DNA of 64,000 nt from positions 62,001 through 126,000 of the forward strand of contig NZ_SMNQ01000006.1 in the NCBI RefSeq assembly GCF_004353505.1, in the 5' to 3' direction. Source of the stretch: Streptomyces sp. WAC05374. GTDB taxonomy: Bacteria > Actinomycetota > Actinomycetes > Streptomycetales > Streptomycetaceae. The notes under the pieces are model-generated. The model did not search any database. It saw only the letters and a list, made by a program, of their open reading frames with translations, and had not been told where the DNA came from. The position numbers and the translations under genes are program-made. Positions 42,044-50,133 of this stretch are shown piece after piece. Positions within the stretch are counted from its first letter, which is position 1; each line of letters starts with the position of its first letter.

Positions 42044-42676
42044 TCAGCGGCGCCTCATGCGCAGCCCGAGGAAGCCGAGCCCCAGGCCCATCATGGCGAG
42101 CCCGACGCCCAGGGTGAGTACGGGAATCTGCCGGTCAGCGAGGGTGTCGGCGGTCTGCGCGGCGGGCTCGTACGCGGCGGCGGGCGGCGAGCGCGGCGGA
42201 TCGGCGGCCGCGGGGGACTCCGTCTCGGGTACCGCTTCCGACTCCGCCTCCTCGCCCCACGGGAGGCCCGGCGCTGTTGCCGTTTTGGTACGTGCGGGGT
42301 CGGCCGGCCCGGCCGGTGAGCCCCGCGACACGTCCCCGGACGGGCTGGGGGACGGCGACACGGGCCGCCCCGGCCGCTGCCGCCCCTCCCCGGCGGACCG
42401 CCCGGCCAGTGACGGCGAGGCGGCGGCGTTGCGCGTCGGCCCGAGGACGGCACCCGGGCCGGTGCTCGGCCCGGCGCTGGCCGCGACGGACGCGGCGGCC
42501 GACGCGGACGGGGGCGTCGTAACGGGTCTGTCGGAGGCGCCGCCGGTCGGCCGGACGACGCCCACGTCCGGCTCGGCGGCCGGCCCGGTCTCCTCCGCGT
42601 ACGCGGTTACGGAGGGCGTGGCCAGCAGCAGCACCGCGACCACCGTCGCGCACCGTGGGTCGAGCCTTGGAGCCAC
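42044..42676 (-). CDS. Pro/Ser/Ala-rich secreted or membrane-anchored protein, unknown function
   Basis: The 210-residue protein starts with GTG at 42676. An N-terminal signal peptide is clear (MAPRLDPRCATVVAVLLLATPSVTAYA, with cleavage probable after AYA). The middle 130 residues are low-complexity Pro/Ser/Ala/Gly/Thr, suggesting a wall-spanning stalk. The C-terminus is a hydrophobic helix (PVLTLGVGLAMMGLGLGFLGL) followed by RMRRR. This is the layout of a sortase substrate, but no LAXTG or LPXTG motif precedes the helix. The sequence gives no biochemical role. Confidence 0.72.
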   Translation of the reverse strand: MAPRLDPRCATVVAVLLLATPSVTAYAEETGPAAEPDVGVVRPTGGASDRPVTTPPSASAAASVAASAGPSTGPGAVLGPTRNAAASPSLAGRSAGEGRQRPGRPVSPSPSPSGDVSRGSPAGPADPARTKTATAPGLPWGEEAESEAVPETESPAAADPPRSPPAAAYEPAAQTADTLADRQIPVLTLGVGLAMMGLGLGFLGLRMRRR

Positions 42677-43100
42677 CGGGTGACCCCCTCCCGTGCCGAG
42701 CCGCCAGGAGCCCGATGCGCGGGCCCCACAACGGACTCAGCGTCACATGGCGTACCCGCCCCGGCATCCCGGGCGGCCCCACAGCCACCCACAGGGGTTA
42801 CACGCCCCCGGCCTCCGGCTCAGCGACCACCGGCCGGGTGCGCCCGGGCATCACCGGCGGAGCGCCCCCGGGGCGCTACCGATACGCACCACGCGCCGGA
42901 CAAGAGGCACCACGCGCCGTTACGCGCCGCACCCCGGACAAGAGGCACCACGCGCCGTTACGCGCCGCACCCCGGACAAGACGCAGCACGCGCCCACCCG
43001 GACGCGCCGCACCCCGGACAAGACGCACCACGCGCCCACCCGGACGCGCCGCACCCCGGACAAGACGCGTCACGCGTCACGCGCGTCCCGCGTCCATGCG
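42677..43100. repeat. Non-coding gap with five-copy tandem repeat (42888-43085)
   Basis: The 424-base gap between the stalk-protein start and the kinase stop holds no supported gene. The element CCGGACAAG occurs at 42896, 42934, 42972, 43014 and 43056, giving two 38-base and two 42-base periods (unit GCCGCACCCCGGACAAGRGG..., with the tail differing between the first and last copies). A further short repeat GCGTCACGCGTCACGCGCGTC follows at 43067-43090. As the kinase is transcribed leftward, the array would form the 3' untranslated region of its mRNA and part of the next gene's promoter region. Confidence 0.75.
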
Positions 43101-44708
43101 TCACTCGCCCGGGTCACCCGTGGCGACGGTCAGCTCGAACGTCTGGTTGCCGGGCACCACGGCCGTCCCCTCCGTGGGGAACTGGGAGATCACCTGGTCC
43201 TCGGCGTACTGCGGGTTGTCCTCTTCCTTGATCGTGTACTTCCACCCCGCCGCCTGGAGGCAGCTCTTCACGGAGATGACGTCCTTGTACGTGAAGCTGG
43301 GGGCGCGCACCTTCGCAGGGTCGTCGCTGTCCTCGGAGGCGTCCGTGCAGTCGGTGGTCTCCATGGTGCGGTTGCGCTCCGGCGGCTTGTGGCCGGCCTC
43401 GGGCTCGGCCGAGGCGCTCGTGCCGCCGCCGCCCGCCTGGGTGCCCGGGTCCTCGTCGTCGCCGCCCAGGTTGATCGCCGCGATGAGGCCGCCGATGGCG
43501 AGCAGGGCGACCACGGCGGCGCCCACGATGACCGGCATGTTGCTCCGGCCGCCGGAGGACGGCGCAGGGGCGGCGCTCTGCGGGGAGATCGTGTACGGCG
43601 GCGGCGCGGGCGTCTGGTACGCCGGGGCGTGCGGCTGCGGCTGCGTCTGCTGCGGGTACCCGTAGGAAGGCGTGGGCGCCGGGGTTCCGTACGGCTGGTA
43701 CGGCGTCTGGACGCTGTGCGGTCCGGGCGCCGGAGTGGTGTGGTCGACCGGCGGGAACACCGCCGAGCCGACACCCGCGCCGCTGCTCACCGGGCCGCTG
43801 CCCGCCACGATGACCGGCGCGCCGGTCTGGCCCGCCGACAGCAGCCGCAGGCACTCGTCCCGCATGGCGGCCGCGCTCGGGAAACGCTCGTTCGGGTTCT
43901 TCTTCAGCGCACGCGCCACCAGCGCGTCCATCGCCGGGGTGATCGAGCGGTTGATGGAGGACGGCGCGACCGGCTCCTCCTGCACATGCGCGTACGCGAT
44001 GGCCAGCGGCGAGTCCGCGTCGAACGGGATGCGCCCGGTCAGGAGCTGGAACAGCATGATGCCGACCGAGTACAGGTCCGAGCGCGCGTCCACGCCCCGG
44101 CCCAGCGCCTGCTCCGGCGACAGGTACTGCGGCGTGCCGACGACCATGCCGGTCTGCGTCATCGACGTGACGCCCGACTGCATGGCGCGCGCGATGCCGA
44201 AGTCCATGACCTTGACGATCCCGCGCTTGGTCATCATCACGTTGCCCGGCTTGATGTCCCGGTGGACCAGGCCCATCTCGTGGCTGGTCTCCAGCGCGGC
44301 GAGCACGTCGGCGGTCACCTTGAGGGCCTTGTCGGCGGGCATCGCGCCGTGGCTCTGGATGTCCGCCTGGAGCACCGACCCGAGGGGCTGGCCCTCCACG
44401 TACTCCATGACGATGTAGGGCATCAGCGAGCCGTCCAGCTCGTCCTCGCCCGTGTCGAACACCGACACGATGTTGGTGTGCTGGAGCTTGGCGACGGCCT
44501 GCGCCTCACGGCGGAACCGCTCGCGGAACGACTGCTCCCGCCCCAGCTCGGTGTGGAGCGTCTTGATGGCGACCTGCCGGTCCAGCGCACTGTCGTACGC
44601 CAGATACACGGACGCCATGCCGCCCTCACCGAGCAGGTCGCGAAGCTGGTACCGGCCGCCCGCCACCGAGCCGCCCGCATAGCGGCCCTGTGCGCCGTCC
44701 TGGCTCAT
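43101..44708 (-). CDS. Membrane Ser/Thr protein kinase with one PASTA-like domain
   Basis: The 535-residue protein has an N-terminal kinase domain with LGEGGMASV, Lys49, the HRD Asp151 and the DFG Asp169, and the activation segment SMTQTGMVVGTPQYLSPEQ. A Pro/Tyr/Gln-rich juxtamembrane linker, one transmembrane helix (MPVIVGAAVVALLAIGGLIAAI) and an external tail follow. The tail ends in a single PASTA-like domain (SVKSCLQAAGWKYTIKEEDNPQYAEDQVISQFPTEGTAVVPGNQTFELTVATG). ATG 44708. It is divergent from another kinase gene. The single PASTA unit suggests weak or different muropeptide sensing compared with PknB. Confidence 0.92.
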   Translation of the reverse strand: MSQDGAQGRYAGGSVAGGRYQLRDLLGEGGMASVYLAYDSALDRQVAIKTLHTELGREQSFRERFRREAQAVAKLQHTNIVSVFDTGEDELDGSLMPYIVMEYVEGQPLGSVLQADIQSHGAMPADKALKVTADVLAALETSHEMGLVHRDIKPGNVMMTKRGIVKVMDFGIARAMQSGVTSMTQTGMVVGTPQYLSPEQALGRGVDARSDLYSVGIMLFQLLTGRIPFDADSPLAIAYAHVQEEPVAPSSINRSITPAMDALVARALKKNPNERFPSAAAMRDECLRLLSAGQTGAPVIVAGSGPVSSGAGVGSAVFPPVDHTTPAPGPHSVQTPYQPYGTPAPTPSYGYPQQTQPQPHAPAYQTPAPPPYTISPQSAAPAPSSGGRSNMPVIVGAAVVALLAIGGLIAAINLGGDDEDPGTQAGGGGTSASAEPEAGHKPPERNRTMETTDCTDASEDSDDPAKVRAPSFTYKDVISVKSCLQAAGWKYTIKEEDNPQYAEDQVISQFPTEGTAVVPGNQTFELTVATGDPGE

Positions 44709-45075
44709 GTCCTTGCTCCCCCGTGCGCGCGCGTGGCCCTGGTGGCCGCCGTAAATCGCGGTGATCCGGTTTTACGGGCCAAGTCTGCCCCAGGGCAGTG
44801 ACACGTCAAGCCGGGTGCCCGATCCGTGACCGTACGCACAAGAAGCGTCGCGGAAGCGTTACCGGACTCGTACCGGACCGGCATGGACGCCCACCGGACC
44901 CGCACCGAACCGGCATCGAATTTGCACAGGTGTACGGGGAACCGGTTGGATGGCCGGTCCATCTCGAACCGGCGCGGCGCGCGGAGGCTGTAGCGTGACG
45001 TGGCGTAGTACCCCTTAAGACACGGCGGCACCCCGCACGCGCAGAGCACGCGGACAGAAACGACGGCGAGGACTG
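44709..45075. promoter_or_regulatory. 367-base divergent region between two kinase genes
   Basis: This holds no gene. It must contain promoters for both kinases. Short CCGGAC/ACCGG repeats occur at 44860-44960, and a comparatively AT-rich stretch (GATTTACGGC complement, 44750-44775) lies near the leftward gene. I see no clear -35/-10 pair. Confidence 0.5.
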
Positions 45076-46752
45076 ATGGCATCCGAATCCGAGGCAGGCG
45101 GCGGCGGAGGGTCGGAAGCCGCCGAGTGGGGCGTCGGCGGACTCGTCGGAGACGGCCGCTACCGGCTCACCCATCGTCTCGGCCGCGGCGGCATGGCCGA
45201 GGTGTTCGCGGCCGAGGACGTACGGCTGGGCCGCACCGTGGCCGTGAAGCTGCTGCGCGCGGACCTGGCCGAGGACCCCGTCTCCAAGGCCCGCTTCACC
45301 CGCGAGGCACAGTCGGTCGCCGGACTGAACCACCACGCCATCGTGGCCGTGTACGACTCCGGCGAGGACGTCGTGGGCAGCCAGTCCGTGCCGTACATCG
45401 TGATGGAGCTGGTCGAGGGCCGCACCATCCGCGACCTGCTGATCAACGCCGAGGCGCCGCCGCCCGAGCAGGCGCTGATCATCGTCTCCGGTGTGCTGGA
45501 GGCCCTCGCCTACTCGCACCAGCACGGCATCGTGCACCGTGACATCAAGCCCGCGAACGTGATCATCACGCACAGTGGCGCCGTCAAGGTGATGGACTTC
45601 GGCATCGCCCGCGCCCTGCACGGCGCGCAGTCGACGATGACCCAGACCGGCATGGTCATGGGAACCCCCCAGTACCTCTCCCCGGAGCAGGCCCTCGGCA
45701 AGGCCGTGGACCACCGCTCGGACCTGTACGCGACGGGCTGCCTGCTGTACGAGCTGCTCGCGCTGCGGCCGCCCTTCACCGGCGAGACACCGTTGTCGGT
45801 GGTCTACCAGCACGTCCAGGACATCCCGGTGCCGCCCTCGGAGGTCTCCGACGTCGCACCGCCCGAGCTGGACGGCCTGGCCATGCGCGCCCTGGCCAAG
45901 GACCCGGACGACCGGTTCCAGAGCGCCGAGGAGATGCGCGGCCTGGTCCAGTACGGGCTCCAGATGCTCCAGCAGCAGGGCAGCCACACCGGTACCTGGA
46001 ACACCGGCCCGGTCGAGATGCACGAGGGCGGCCGCACCCCGGCCGGCGGCGTCGCGGCGACCACCGTGATGGGCCACCCGGCGCACGGCGACACCTCGCA
46101 GGGCCCGCTGCTGCCGCCGCCCAACCCGGAGGACGGCGCCTACGCCTACGACGGCGGCCGGGGCGGCCGGGGCGGTCGCGGCAAGATGTGGCTCTTCGTG
46201 GCGCTCGCGCTGGTCGCGATCGTCGCGGGTGTGGCGTACGCGCTCGACCAGACGACGAAGCCCGGCGGCGAGAACAAGCCCAAGCCCCCGGCCACCACCG
46301 CGCCCTCCAAGAGCGGGGACACCACCAGCCCCTCGCCGTCCGACGAGAAGACCGAGGAGGAGACGCAGGACCCCGGCGGCTCCACGGGCGGGGGCGGCAA
46401 CGGCGGCAACGGCGGCGGCTGGAACCCGCCCCCGACGGACCCCCAGACCAACAACCCGCCCCCGCCGACCGGCGGTACGCCGTCGACGCCCGGCACCACC
46501 GAGGGCACCGACCAGGGCGGGACGACCGACGGCGGCACGACCGACGGCGGGACCACCGACGGCGGCACCGACCAGGGCGGGACCACCGACGGCGGCACGA
46601 CCGACGGCGGGACCACCGACGGCGGCACCGACCAGGGCGGGACCACCGACGGCGGCACCACCGACGGCGGCACCACCACGGGCAGCGGCGACCAGGGCGG
46701 CACCACGACCGGTACGACCGACCAGGGCGCCACCACGGGCAGCGGCGCCTGA
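45076..46752 (+). CDS. Membrane Ser/Thr protein kinase with Gly/Thr repeat ectodomain
   Basis: The 558-residue protein has an N-terminal kinase domain with LGRGGMAEV, Lys58, the HRD Asp156, DFG and TMTQTGMVMGTPQYLSPEQ. A single transmembrane helix (MWLFVALALVAIVAGVAYAL, near residue 374) follows. The roughly 165-residue external tail has no PASTA domain. It is a Pro/Thr/Gly-rich stalk with a 20-residue repeat (GTDQGGTTDGGTTDGGTTDG) made from 60-bp DNA repeats. ATG 45076 follows the less GC-rich divergent region. The stalk could span or attach to the wall; no ligand domain is evident. Confidence 0.92.
   Translation: MASESEAGGGGGSEAAEWGVGGLVGDGRYRLTHRLGRGGMAEVFAAEDVRLGRTVAVKLLRADLAEDPVSKARFTREAQSVAGLNHHAIVAVYDSGEDVVGSQSVPYIVMELVEGRTIRDLLINAEAPPPEQALIIVSGVLEALAYSHQHGIVHRDIKPANVIITHSGAVKVMDFGIARALHGAQSTMTQTGMVMGTPQYLSPEQALGKAVDHRSDLYATGCLLYELLALRPPFTGETPLSVVYQHVQDIPVPPSEVSDVAPPELDGLAMRALAKDPDDRFQSAEEMRGLVQYGLQMLQQQGSHTGTWNTGPVEMHEGGRTPAGGVAATTVMGHPAHGDTSQGPLLPPPNPEDGAYAYDGGRGGRGGRGKMWLFVALALVAIVAGVAYALDQTTKPGGENKPKPPATTAPSKSGDTTSPSPSDEKTEEETQDPGGSTGGGGNGGNGGGWNPPPTDPQTNNPPPPTGGTPSTPGTTEGTDQGGTTDGGTTDGGTTDGGTDQGGTTDGGTTDGGTTDGGTDQGGTTDGGTTDGGTTTGSGDQGGTTTGTTDQGATTGSGA
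46501..46680 (+). repeat. 60-bp coding tandem repeat, three copies
   Basis: Copies at 46501-46560, 46561-46620 and 46621-46680 differ at only a few bases, each encoding about 20 residues of Gly/Thr/Asp/Gln. Near-identity at DNA level, beyond what the protein needs, points to recent expansion. Confidence 0.88.
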
Positions 46753-46841
46753 GGCGTACGCTCCGGGGCCGCCCGCGGGCCAAGGCCGCCCGCTCGGGCC
46801 CGCAGCGGCGCCTGAGGCGTACGCCCCCGGGGCCGCCCGCT
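46741..46841. repeat. Duplicated kinase 3' end
   Basis: AGCGGCGCCTGAGGCGTACG, which includes the kinase stop codon, occurs at 46741 and again at 46804. Both copies continue into CCGGGGCCGCCCGC. A roughly 63-base segment has therefore been duplicated in tandem across the stop, leaving the second copy untranslated. Confidence 0.75.
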
Positions 46842-47854
46842 CAGCCCGCGAAGGCGTCGCACACCGCCTCGTACTCCCGCGTCCACCACACCGCCAGGGC
46901 CGACGCCGCAGGAAACTGCGGGTCGGCCCTGCCGTCGTCGAGCTGGTAGCGCCAGCGCAGTATCCAGAAGTCGTTCAGCCGCTCCCACCACACGCGGTGC
47001 ACCGCCGCCGCCAGTTCTTCCGCGTCGGCCCCCGCCGCCCGCCGGTACGCGCGCGCGTAGGCGCGCACCTTGTCCAGCTCCAGGCCGCCGGCCGGCTGGA
47101 CGAAGAAGATCGCGGCCGCCCGTACCGCCTCCTCCGCCCGCGGCTGCACGCCCAGCCGGTCCCAGTCGATGATCGCGGCGGGCTCGGCGCCCCGGTAGAG
47201 CAGGTTCAGCGGGTGGAAGTCCCCGTGCACCCAGCCGCCCGCCGACGCCGGCGGCGGGCGCCGGTGGGAGTGGTCGGCCAGCAGCCTGCGGCGCTCCAGC
47301 AGCCGGTGCTCGGCCAGTTCGTCGAAGGCGTCGCGCGGCCGCCGGGCCCGGGCCAGGGCGAGCAGCCGGTCGATGACCCGGAAGGTCTCCTCCGGGTCGG
47401 CGCTGCGGTGCCGGTGCTCGCGGTGCGGCTCCATGACCTGCTCCAGGCACGTGTGCACGAGCCCCAGGAGCGCGCCGAGGCGGCGGGAGCCGGCCGTGCT
47501 GAGCTGGGCGCCGGCCCGGTGGCGGCCCTCGATCCACGGGTGCAGGGCGTAGCAGCGGCCGCCGATCTCGGCGACGGTGTCTCCCTCCGCGTCGGGCAGC
47601 GGCGGGGCCACGGGGACGCCGAGGTCGTGCAGCCGCTGGGTGGCGCGGTGCTGGCGGACGATGGTGGCGCGGTCCGCCGTGGGGGCGTCCAGGTGCTGTT
47701 TGAGGAAGTACGAGCCGTGGGTGGTGGCGAGCCGGTAGCCGCGGTTGAGCAGGCCCTGGGTGACGGGTACGCAGGAGAGGGGCTCGCCCGGGTCGTCGTA
47801 GCGGCGCAGGAGCGCACTCACGGGAGGGGCGACGGTTGCAGATGAGCGCGGCAC
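46841..47854 (-). CDS. APH-fold phosphotransferase, substrate unknown
   Basis: The 337-residue protein has the aminoglycoside/choline kinase fold. The catalytic loop is GGWVHGDFHPLNLLYRG (His-Gly-Asp...Asn) and the metal-binding motif is AAIIDWDRLG. The N-lobe segment SYFLKQHL supplies the ATP-binding lysine. Such proteins phosphorylate small molecules such as antibiotics, homoserine or sugars, and the target is not evident here. The start is GTG 47854. It is convergent with the kinase gene and lies downstream of the response-regulator gene on the same strand. Confidence 0.87.
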   Translation of the reverse strand: MPRSSATVAPPVSALLRRYDDPGEPLSCVPVTQGLLNRGYRLATTHGSYFLKQHLDAPTADRATIVRQHRATQRLHDLGVPVAPPLPDAEGDTVAEIGGRCYALHPWIEGRHRAGAQLSTAGSRRLGALLGLVHTCLEQVMEPHREHRHRSADPEETFRVIDRLLALARARRPRDAFDELAEHRLLERRRLLADHSHRRPPPASAGGWVHGDFHPLNLLYRGAEPAAIIDWDRLGVQPRAEEAVRAAAIFFVQPAGGLELDKVRAYARAYRRAAGADAEELAAAVHRVWWERLNDFWILRWRYQLDDGRADPQFPAASALAVWWTREYEAVCDAFAG

Positions 47855-47977
47855 TCACCAAATGTTAGATCACGGAGCGTGGTGGCGGAGTCGCTCGCCG
47901 GAACAGTCCACGGAGTGGTCCAGGGGGTGGTCCAAGGGCTGGACAGGGGCACGGCGCCCGGCCGCCGGTCACGCCCG

Positions 47978-48640
47978 TCAGTGCTGGCGTTCCGCCTGCA
48001 TCCTGGCGACGTACGCCGCCGCCTGGGAGCGCCGTTCCATGCCCAGTTTCGACAGCAGGCTGGAGACGTAGTTCTTGATCGTCTTCTCCGCCAGGTGCAG
48101 CCGCTCGCCGATCGCGCGGTTGGTCAGCCCTTCGCCGATCAGGTCCAGGATGCGGCGCTCCTGCTCGGTCAGGGCCGCCAGCCGGTCGTCGCCCCTGGGG
48201 CCGCTGCCGTCCCTGAGCCGCTCCAGCACCCGGGCGGTCGCCACCGGGTCCAGCAGGGACTTGCCGGCCGCCACGTCCCGTACCGCCGCCAGCAGCTCGC
48301 TGCCCCGGATGGCCTTGAGGACGTAACCGGACGCCCCGGCCATGATCGCGTCGAAGAGCGCCTCGTCGTCCGCGAACGAGGTGAGCATCAGGCACTTGAC
48401 GGACTCGTCCCGCGCCCGGATCTCCCGGCACACCTCCACGCCGCTGCCGTCGGGGAGCCGGACGTCGAGAACGGCGACATCCGGCCGGGTCGCCGGAATC
48501 CTGACCAGGGCGTCCGCGGCCGTACCGGCCTCTCCGACCACCTCGATGCCGTCCTCGACGGACAGCATTTCGTGGACGCCGCGGCGGACGACTTCGTGGT
48601 CATCCAGCAGAAAAACGGTGATTTTTCCCTGTTCGCGCAC
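47978..48640 (-). CDS. NarL/DevR-type response regulator without adjacent histidine kinase
   Basis: The 220-residue protein has an N-terminal receiver domain with the acidic pocket Asp13/Asp14, phosphoacceptor Asp59 (VAVLDVRLP), the conserved Thr in LMLTSF and Lys in YVLKA. The C-terminal LuxR-type helix-turn-helix is LTEQERRILDLIGEGLTNRAIGERLHLAEKTIKNYVSSLLSKLGMERRSQAA, similar to DevR/DosR. The start is GTG 48640. No histidine kinase gene is near, so it is an orphan. It is divergent from the second bkd operon and shares its intergenic region. Confidence 0.92.
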   Translation of the reverse strand: MREQGKITVFLLDDHEVVRRGVHEMLSVEDGIEVVGEAGTAADALVRIPATRPDVAVLDVRLPDGSGVEVCREIRARDESVKCLMLTSFADDEALFDAIMAGASGYVLKAIRGSELLAAVRDVAAGKSLLDPVATARVLERLRDGSGPRGDDRLAALTEQERRILDLIGEGLTNRAIGERLHLAEKTIKNYVSSLLSKLGMERRSQAAAYVARMQAERQH

Positions 48641-48967
48641 GGAATCAGTCTCACATACTCACTCTTCCCGTGCCCGGGGTGCGCGGGATACCGTGCCCCT
48701 GTTCCGGCGGCTCACAAGGCTGTGACCAGTCATTTGTCCCCCCTTTCGCGATTTACTTGGAAATCCAAGCAAAATTGCAGGTCAAAGGGGGTTTCGCAGT
48801 AATGCGGTGCACTGGGTAACGTGCCTATGACAGGGGGCTCGCCGGGGCACCTGTCACGCCTGTTCCCGGCCGAGGGCACCCACCCCCGTGCACACGTACG
48901 GAGACAGGCGGAGCCGCACTGGCCGCCCGGCAGACCCCGGGGGCCGGACAGACGGAGGAGCACGCAC
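48641..48967. promoter_or_regulatory. Divergent control region of response regulator and second bkd operon
   Basis: This 327-base region has no gene. It contains an unusually AT-rich core (48731-48780) with nested dyads: an inner CTTGGA-AA-TCCAAG (48756-48769) and an outer CCCCCTTT (48739-48746) with AAAGGGGG (48784-48791). A possible rightward promoter is TTGCAG (48775-48780), 17 bases, AGTAAT (48798-48803). The remainder to bkdA is a GC-rich leader of about 160 bases. Confidence 0.5.
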
Positions 48968-50131
48968 GTGACCGTGGAAGGCACTGCCGCGCGCAAGCCG
49001 CGACGCAGCAGTAAGCGCACCAGCGCGAGCGCAACCAAGGCATCCGGCGCGCAGAGCGCCGAGCCCCAGCTCGTACAGTTGCTGACGCCCGAGGGTGAGC
49101 GCGTCCAGCACCCGGAGTACGACATCGACCTCAGCCCCGAGGAGCTGCGCGGTCTGTACCGCGACATGGTGCTGACCCGCCGGTTCGATGCCGAGGCCAC
49201 CTCACTCCAGCGCCAGGGCGAGCTGGGCCTGTGGGCCTCGCTGCTCGGCCAGGAGGCCGCCCAGATCGGCTCCGGCCGCGCACTGCGGGACGACGACTAC
49301 GTCTTCCCGACCTACCGCGAGCACGGAGTGGCCTGGTGCCGGGGCGTCGACCCGACCAATCTGCTCGGAATGTTCCGTGGCGTGAACCACGGTGGCTGGG
49401 ACCCGACCAGCAACAATTTCCACCTGTACACGATCGTCATCGGTTCGCAGACCCTGCACGCCACCGGCTATGCCATGGGTGTCGCCAAGGACGGTGCCGA
49501 CAGCGCGGTGATCGCGTACTTCGGGGACGGCGCCTCCAGCCAGGGTGACGTCGCCGAATCGTTCACCTTCTCCGCCGTCTACAACGCCCCGGTCGTCTTC
49601 TTCTGCCAGAACAACCAGTGGGCGATCAGCGAGCCGACCGAGAAGCAGACCCGCGTCCCGCTCTACCAGCGCGCGCAGGGCTTCGGCTTCCCGGGCGTGC
49701 GCGTGGACGGCAACGACGTCCTCGCCTGCCTCGCGGTCACCCGCTCGGCCCTCGAGCGGGCGCGCCGGGGCGAGGGCCCCACCCTGGTCGAGGCGTTCAC
49801 CTACCGCATGGGCGCCCACACCACCTCCGACGACCCGACCCGCTACCGGCTCGACGACGAGCGGGCGGCCTGGGAGGCCAAGGACCCGATCCTTCGCCTG
49901 CGCACGTACCTGGAGAAGCAGGGACTGGCCGACGCCGCCTACTTCGAGGGGCTCGAGGAGGAGTCGGAGACGCTCGGCAAGCGCGTCCGCGAGGCGGTCC
50001 GCGCCATGCCCGACCCCGACCACATGGCGATGTTCGACCACACGTACGCCGACGGGCACGCGCTCGTCGACGAGGAGCGCGCGCAGTTCGCCGCGTACCA
50101 GGCGTCCTTCGCGGACGGGGAGGTCAAGTAA
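48968..50131 (+). CDS. bkdA: Branched-chain 2-oxoacid dehydrogenase E1 alpha subunit (second operon)
   Basis: The 387-residue ThDP-dependent subunit has a basic Ser/Lys/Arg N-terminus and then the catalytic core. The ThDP motif runs from FGDGASSQGDVAESFTFS to QNNQWAIS. FPTYREHGVAWCRGVD and YRMGAHTTSDDPTRYR are typical. GTG 48968 has GGAGGAG upstream. It is clearly paralogous to 28664-29797 but differs in length and in the N-terminal tail. It begins the second complete bkdABC operon of the window. Confidence 0.92.
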   Translation: MTVEGTAARKPRRSSKRTSASATKASGAQSAEPQLVQLLTPEGERVQHPEYDIDLSPEELRGLYRDMVLTRRFDAEATSLQRQGELGLWASLLGQEAAQIGSGRALRDDDYVFPTYREHGVAWCRGVDPTNLLGMFRGVNHGGWDPTSNNFHLYTIVIGSQTLHATGYAMGVAKDGADSAVIAYFGDGASSQGDVAESFTFSAVYNAPVVFFCQNNQWAISEPTEKQTRVPLYQRAQGFGFPGVRVDGNDVLACLAVTRSALERARRGEGPTLVEAFTYRMGAHTTSDDPTRYRLDDERAAWEAKDPILRLRTYLEKQGLADAAYFEGLEEESETLGKRVREAVRAMPDPDHMAMFDHTYADGHALVDEERAQFAAYQASFADGEVK

Positions 50132-50133
50132 CC

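Noticed and set aside
42888..43085. CRISPR array
   Set aside because: The copies are contiguous tandem repeats without unique spacers, and no cas genes are present.
42655..43665. + strand frames across the 38/42-bp repeat array, repeating a DK-HHAP-type pattern
   Set aside because: They run into the antisense strand of the kinase gene and have no start signal. The repetition reflects the DNA array, and periods of 38 bases do not keep frame.
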